A stretch of 64,000 nucleotides of DNA from Paraburkholderia gardini (lineage in GTDB: Bacteria; Pseudomonadota; Gammaproteobacteria; Burkholderiales; Burkholderiaceae): assembly GCF_907164575.1 (NCBI RefSeq), contig NZ_CAJQYY010000010.1, positions 1 to 64,000 of the forward strand. Reading direction: 5' to 3'. The notes beneath the pieces are model-generated. The model saw only the letters and a program-made list of their open reading frames with translations, did no database searches and was not told where the DNA came from. Every line of letters starts with the position of its first letter. Positions within the stretch are counted from its first letter, which is position 1. Below, piece after piece: positions 59,767 to 64,000 of this stretch. Position numbers and translations under genes: made by a program.

Positions 59767-60822
59767 TTGTCGTCTCCCCCCGCATTGAAAGGCTTGCGCG
59801 TACTCGATCTGACGCGCCTGTTACCCGGCCCCGTGGCGACGTTGCGGCTTGCCGAACTGGGCGCCGACGTTCTCAAGATCGAAGCGCCCGGCGCGGGCGA
59901 CTACACGCGCACGATGATGCAAAGCACCGCCGACCGGCTCGCGGGCCGGCCCGGTGCGTTCTATCGCATCATCAATCGCGGCAAGCGCGAGACGCGTCTC
60001 GATCTGAAATCGGAAGCCGGTCGCAACGTGCTGCGCGCGCTCGCGCATGAAGCGGACGTGCTCGTCGAGAGCTTCCGGCCCGGCGTCATGGACCGGCTCG
60101 GCGTCGGCTACGACCTGTTGCGCGTGGAAAATCCGAAGCTCGTTTACTGTGCGATCACAGGCTACGGCTCCGACGGCCCGTTCTCGACCTTCGCGGGACA
60201 CGATCTGAATTACATCGCGTATGCGGGTGTACTCGACCAGCTTGCCGCCCGCGACGGCACGCCGATCGTGCCGAACTTCCAGATCGCCGACCTGCTGGGC
60301 GGCGCGCTGTCCGCCGTCACGCAAATGCTCGCGGCGCTCTGGCACGTCGCGCGCGGCGGCAACGGCCGGTTTATCGACATATCGATGACCCATGCGTCGC
60401 ACGCCAATAACATCATCGCGCAGGTCGCGCTCGCCGACGAAGGCGAAGGGTCGCGCGCGGGCGGCGGACTGCTGAACGGCGGCGTGCCCTGCTATAACCT
60501 GTACCGCACGCACGACGGCCGCTGGCTCGCCATTGGCGCGCTCGAACTGAAATTCTGGGAAACGTTGTGTGTGGCGCTCGACCGCCGGGAGTGGGCGGAG
60601 CGGCACTGGAGCCTCGGCCAGGCGATCGGCGGTCCGGATGCGCTCGCGTTGACGCAGGAACTGGCCGCGATCATCGCCGGCCAGACGCTGGAAGACTGGA
60701 TTGCCCTGCTGGAGCCGCTCGACTGCTGCATTTCGCCCGTGCTGACGCCCGCGGAAGCGGCGCGCCATCCGCTTTTCAATCCGGCTTTTGCGATGCAGCA
60801 GGACAGCGCCGACGATCTTTGA
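59767..60822 (+). CDS. CaiB/BaiF-family CoA-transferase
   Basis: TTG 59767 is preferred over TTG 59761 because GAGAGG is then six bases upstream, giving 351 residues. Motifs of family III CoA-transferases: GLRVLDLTRLLPGPVATLRL, GADVLKIEAPGAGDYTR, NRGKRETRLDLKSEAGR, SFRPGVMDRLGVGYD and the catalytic-Asp segment FQIADLLGGALSAV. Members transfer CoA between acyl compounds or racemise alpha-methylacyl-CoA. The length and motifs resemble alpha-methylacyl-CoA racemase, but the substrate cannot be fixed from sequence. Confidence 0.9.
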   Translation: MSSPPALKGLRVLDLTRLLPGPVATLRLAELGADVLKIEAPGAGDYTRTMMQSTADRLAGRPGAFYRIINRGKRETRLDLKSEAGRNVLRALAHEADVLVESFRPGVMDRLGVGYDLLRVENPKLVYCAITGYGSDGPFSTFAGHDLNYIAYAGVLDQLAARDGTPIVPNFQIADLLGGALSAVTQMLAALWHVARGGNGRFIDISMTHASHANNIIAQVALADEGEGSRAGGGLLNGGVPCYNLYRTHDGRWLAIGALELKFWETLCVALDRREWAERHWSLGQAIGGPDALALTQELAAIIAGQTLEDWIALLEPLDCCISPVLTPAEAARHPLFNPAFAMQQDSADDL

Positions 60823-60868
60823 TGCCCAGACCGGGAAACCACGCGGCTAACGCTGGCACGCTGGCGCC

Positions 60869-61135
60869 CTATCGACGCGGCAAGGTCTGCCGTGGCTCAC
60901 GCTCGTCGTCGATCAGAACGTGTTTGCGGCCTTCCACGTGATGCTCGATGGTGGCGCGCACTTCGTCGACGGTAACGTCTTCCGCCACGACGCGCCGCGA
61001 AATCTGCCCGGTCGTATCGACCCATTCGACAATACGGCAGCCGCGGCCACCCCAGGGTTGCCGGATCGGCTCCGACACGCGGCAGCCGCGCAGGTTCACG
61101 AGAGGCTCGGCCGACGATTCATGAGACTGTTTCAA
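60869..61135 (-). CDS. Small DUF2866-like protein
   Basis: TTG 61135 is chosen because AAGGAA sits six bases upstream, giving 88 residues (KQSHESSAEPLVNLRGCRVS...); the frame is open to 61279. The protein contains GCRVSEPIRQPWGGRGCRIV and WVDTTGQISRRVVAEDVTVD, then a helix VRATIEHHVEGRKHVLID. I recall this as the DUF2866 type found in Burkholderia relatives; the function is unknown. It lies between the CaiB-like gene (convergent) and radA (same strand, 152 bases upstream). Confidence 0.6.
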   Translation of the reverse strand: MKQSHESSAEPLVNLRGCRVSEPIRQPWGGRGCRIVEWVDTTGQISRRVVAEDVTVDEVRATIEHHVEGRKHVLIDDEREPRQTLPRR

Positions 61136-61287
61136 GACGCGTTCCTTTTCCGCCCATGACGGACTGCTAACCGGGGCAGGATAAGGAAAACCTGTGTCCT
61201 TCGGGTTACAGACGGTGTAGAGACCTTTACCGCTGATTACCCGGCAAAAGTGCCTGATCACAAGGCACGTCCTTGACAAAAAATGAT

Positions 61288-62664
61288 TCAGTCAAGCTCA
61301 CGAACCTGGTCGATCGCCTGCTCGATCCGTTCGACGGCGATCACGCGCAAGCCGTCGATGGGCTGTTTCGGCGCATTCGCTTTCGGAATCACGGCGATCG
61401 AAAACCCCAGTTTGGCGGCTTCCTTCAGCCGGTCCTGGCCGCGCGGCGACGGCCGGATTTCGCCTGCCAGACCGACTTCGCCGAATACGAACAGGCCCTT
61501 TGGCAACGGCTTGTTGCGCAGCGACGACTGGATCGCGAGCAGCACCGCGAGATCGGCCGCCGGCTCGGTGATCTTCACGCCGCCCACCGCGTTCAGAAAC
61601 ACGTCCTGGTCAAAACACGCGATGCCCGCGTGCTTGTGCAGCACGGCCAGCAGCAGCGCCAGACGGTTTTGCTCGAGTCCGACCGCCAGCCGGCGCGGAT
61701 TCGGCACATGTGCGGTATCCACCAGCGCCTGGATTTCGACCAGCAACGGCCGCGAGCCTTCCTGCGTGACGAGCACACACGAACCCGGCACCGTCTGCTC
61801 ATGCTGCGAGAGAAACAGCGCGGAAGGGTTCGACACGCCGCGCAAGCCGCGCTCGGTCATCGCGAACACGCCAAGCTCGTTGACCGCGCCGAAGCGGTTC
61901 TTGAACGCACGCACGAGGCGAAACGACGAATGCGTGTCGCCCTCGAAATACAGCACGGTATCGACGATGTGTTCGAGCACGCGCGGGCCGGCCAGATTGC
62001 CTTCCTTCGTCACGTGCCCGACCATGATGATCGCCGTGCCCGACTGCTTGGCGACACGCGTCAGTTGCGCCGCGCACTCGCGGACCTGCGCGACGGAGCC
62101 CGGCGCCGAAGTCAGTGCATCGGAATAGATCGTCTGGATCGAATCGATGACGGCCACGTCGGGCCGCTCGGCCTCGATCGTCGCCTGGATTTTCTCCAGC
62201 TGGATTTCGGCGAGAAGCTTGAGTTCGCCCGCCTTCGATTGCGGATCGAGCAGCGAAAGCCGCTGCGCGCGCAGTGCGATCTGCGCCGCGGATTCTTCGC
62301 CGCTCACATAGAGCGCGCGTCGTTCGCTGGCGATTTCGCCGAGCGACTGCAACAGCAGCGTCGATTTGCCGATGCCCGGATCGCCACCGATCAGCACCAC
62401 GCCACCCGCGACGAGGCCGCCGCCCAGCACGCGATCGAATTCGCTGACGCCGGTCGAAAACCGCGGCACATCGGAGGCTTCGATATCGGCGAGACGCTGA
62501 ACCGGCGCATTTTTCGCAATCGACTGGAAGCGGTTTGCCGAAGCCGATTCCGCGATGGTTTCCACCAGCGTGTTCCACGCGCCGCACGCCGGACACTGCC
62601 CCTGCCATTTAGGCGCCTGCCCGCCGCACTCGGTGCAGGTGTACAACGTTTTCTGTTTAGCCAC
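61288..62664 (-). CDS. radA: DNA repair protein RadA
   Basis: RadA promotes branch migration in recombination. The 458-residue protein has the N-terminal zinc finger CTECGGQAPKWQGQCPACGA, a RecA-like core with Walker A GGDPGIGKSTLLLQ, Walker B VAVIDSIQTIYS, the RadA-specific KNRFG, and a C-terminal Lon-protease-like domain without the catalytic dyad region. It lies 46 bases downstream of alr and is probably co-transcribed. Confidence 0.97.
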   Translation of the reverse strand: MAKQKTLYTCTECGGQAPKWQGQCPACGAWNTLVETIAESASANRFQSIAKNAPVQRLADIEASDVPRFSTGVSEFDRVLGGGLVAGGVVLIGGDPGIGKSTLLLQSLGEIASERRALYVSGEESAAQIALRAQRLSLLDPQSKAGELKLLAEIQLEKIQATIEAERPDVAVIDSIQTIYSDALTSAPGSVAQVRECAAQLTRVAKQSGTAIIMVGHVTKEGNLAGPRVLEHIVDTVLYFEGDTHSSFRLVRAFKNRFGAVNELGVFAMTERGLRGVSNPSALFLSQHEQTVPGSCVLVTQEGSRPLLVEIQALVDTAHVPNPRRLAVGLEQNRLALLLAVLHKHAGIACFDQDVFLNAVGGVKITEPAADLAVLLAIQSSLRNKPLPKGLFVFGEVGLAGEIRPSPRGQDRLKEAAKLGFSIAVIPKANAPKQPIDGLRVIAVERIEQAIDQVRELD

Positions 62665-62709
62665 GCGCCTTCCTGTTACTGCGTTTTCTGCCTGTCCATA
62701 TCGGAAAAG

Positions 62710-63780
62710 TCATTCGGCGCGCACCGGCACGCGCGGCGCGACGGCGCACATCAGTTCATAACCGATCGTGCCGCAAGCCCGCGCGACATCGTCGATCGGG
62801 AGTGCCGCCCCCCACAGTTCGACGCGCGAGCCGACACTCGCTGTCGGGCATGGCGTGAGGTCGACGGTAATCATGTCCATCGACACACGTCCGACAAGCC
62901 GTGTCAGCACACCGTCGACGATCACCGGCGTGCCTTCGGGCGCCGTGCGTGAATAGCCGTCCGCGTAACCGCAGGCAACCACGCCGACACGCATCGGCCC
63001 ACGCGCGGCGAACGTCGAACCATAGCCGATTGTCTGGCCTTCCGAGACCATCTGCGTGGCGATCAGCTCGGAGGCAAGCGTCATGGCGGGCTGCAGCCCC
63101 GTGCCCTCGATCGCGGCGGTAACGCCCGACGGCGACGCGCCGTACAGGATGATGCCGGGTCGCACCCAGTCGAAGTGCGCTTCCGGATGCCACAGGGTGG
63201 CCGCGGAGTTCGCGAGGCTGCGCGCGCCGGCAATGCCTTGCGCGCCGCGCTCGAACGCTTCCATCTGATACGTGATGCCACGCTCGCCGTCCGCATCCGA
63301 AAAATGGGTCATCAGCGTGATCTGGCCGACACCCTGACAGGCACGCGCCCGTTCCCACGCAGCCCGGTAGCGTTCCGGCGTGTACCCGAGCCGGTTCATG
63401 CCGCTGTTCATCTTGAGCTGGATATTGACCGGCTTCGACAGCCGCGCCATTTCCAGCATCCGCATCTGTTCATCGGAATGCACCGCCGTGGTCAGGCTGT
63501 AGCGATCGATAACGTCAATATCCGTTGGGCGGAAGAAGCCTTCGAGCAGGAGAATCGGACCGGCCCAACCCAGTTCACGCAACTTCACGGCCTCTTCGAG
63601 GTCGAGCAGGCCGAAACCATCGGTGGCGCGCAGGCCCGGAAACACGCGCGCGAGCCCGTGTCCATATGCGTTGGCCTTGACGACGGCCCAGATGCGGGAC
63701 TTCGGCGCATAACGGCGGGCAACGGCAAGATTGTTGGCGAGAGCGGAGGTATGAATGGTGGCTGAGAGCGGACGCGGCAT
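62710..63780 (-). CDS. alr: Alanine racemase
   Basis: Alr interconverts L- and D-alanine for peptidoglycan. The 356-residue fold-type III PLP enzyme has [13 protein letters not shown] (PLP-lysine K35), [10 protein letters not shown], the catalytic Tyr segment [10 protein letters not shown], and [13 protein letters not shown]. It heads the alr-radA pair. The 220 bases after it (63781-64000) hold only the upstream region of alr and presumably of a gene beyond the window. Confidence 0.97.
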   Translation of the reverse strand: MPRPLSATIHTSALANNLAVARRYAPKSRIWAVVKANAYGHGLARVFPGLRATDGFGLLDLEEAVKLRELGWAGPILLLEGFFRPTDIDVIDRYSLTTAVHSDEQMRMLEMARLSKPVNIQLKMNSGMNRLGYTPERYRAAWERARACQGVGQITLMTHFSDADGERGITYQMEAFERGAQGIAGARSLANSAATLWHPEAHFDWVRPGIILYGASPSGVTAAIEGTGLQPAMTLASELIATQMVSEGQTIGYGSTFAARGPMRVGVVACGYADGYSRTAPEGTPVIVDGVLTRLVGRVSMDMITVDLTPCPTASVGSRVELWGAALPIDDVARACGTIGYELMCAVAPRVPVRAE

Positions 63781-64000
63781 GGGATATTTTCGTAAAGACG
63801 CTTGCGAATCAGGAGCTTACACGGCGTTTTCAGCGCGCCGGAGGCCGCCGGACGGTGCGATCGAGGATTCTGCTAGTCTGAATGCGCCTATTTTCATGAT
63901 ATAAAGCCGTGCGCACAACCCATTTCGAACGGCATAAGCCCGGACACTTTGCACACGGCCGGGGCGGACGGACCGCAGCGAGGACAGCATCGCATCAGAT

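Overview
The window is chromosomal DNA from a beta-proteobacterium of the Burkholderiaceae, most likely Paraburkholderia, Caballeronia or Burkholderia. The evidence is gene content and order, not a database search: guaB with a membrane-protein gene before guaA, the rpsB-tsf-pyrH-frr-uppS-cdsA-dxr-rseP-bamA-skp-lpxD-fabZ-lpxA-lpxB-rnhB run, smc-zipA-ligA, dapC-dapD-dapE-prmB, and high G+C (a 60-base core line at 35941 counts 65%).

Bases 1-6860 are an accessory island abutting the 3' end of guaA, a known integration hotspot. Reading outward from guaA it holds a region rich in short repeats (6444-6860), a P4-type tyrosine integrase, a higB-higA toxin-antitoxin pair with its own operator-promoter and terminator, an AlpA-type regulator on the opposite strand, and a compact four-gene minus-strand operon (3794 down to 23). 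That operon encodes an Mrr-like protein with an altered active site and a Cys cluster, a small PD-(D/E)XK nuclease, a TIGR02391/HEPN-type protein, and an Mrr-like nuclease fused to a beta-propeller. It looks like an uncharacterised anti-phage system and is the most novel item here. The island is less G+C-rich (lines at 781 and 901 count 50% and 45%), and its far end lies beyond base 1.

Bases 6861-19800 carry core metabolism and housekeeping: guaA, guaB and a membrane protein, a DMT exporter, rnfH-ratA opposite smpB, a stomatin/NfeD pair, and divergent ppsA and ppsR with a structured-looking ppsA leader between them. From 35056 down to 19018 a long minus-strand cluster links translation (rpsB, tsf, frr), UMP kinase, undecaprenyl and CDP-diacylglycerol synthesis, isoprenoid synthesis (dxr), outer-membrane assembly (rseP, bamA, skp), lipid A synthesis (lpxD, fabZ, lpxA, lpxB), rnhB and an rRNA/tRNA methyltransferase.

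Bases 35495-40688 run on the plus strand: map, glnD and a pseudouridine synthase with a very long repetitive disordered N-terminus. def-ligA, zipA and smc follow on the minus strand, interrupted by a secreted alpha/beta hydrolase. A second DMT transporter sits divergent to the lysine/diaminopimelate genes dapC, dapD, an ArsC/YffB-like gene, dapE and prmB. The right end has cardiolipin synthase, glutathione peroxidase, an ABC-F ATPase, a CaiB-type CoA-transferase, a small DUF2866-like gene, radA and alr.

No rRNA, tRNA, CRISPR array or insertion sequence was recognised. Starts were moved from the longest open frame to the best-supported codon wherever a ribosome-binding site, an overlap or family length decided it.
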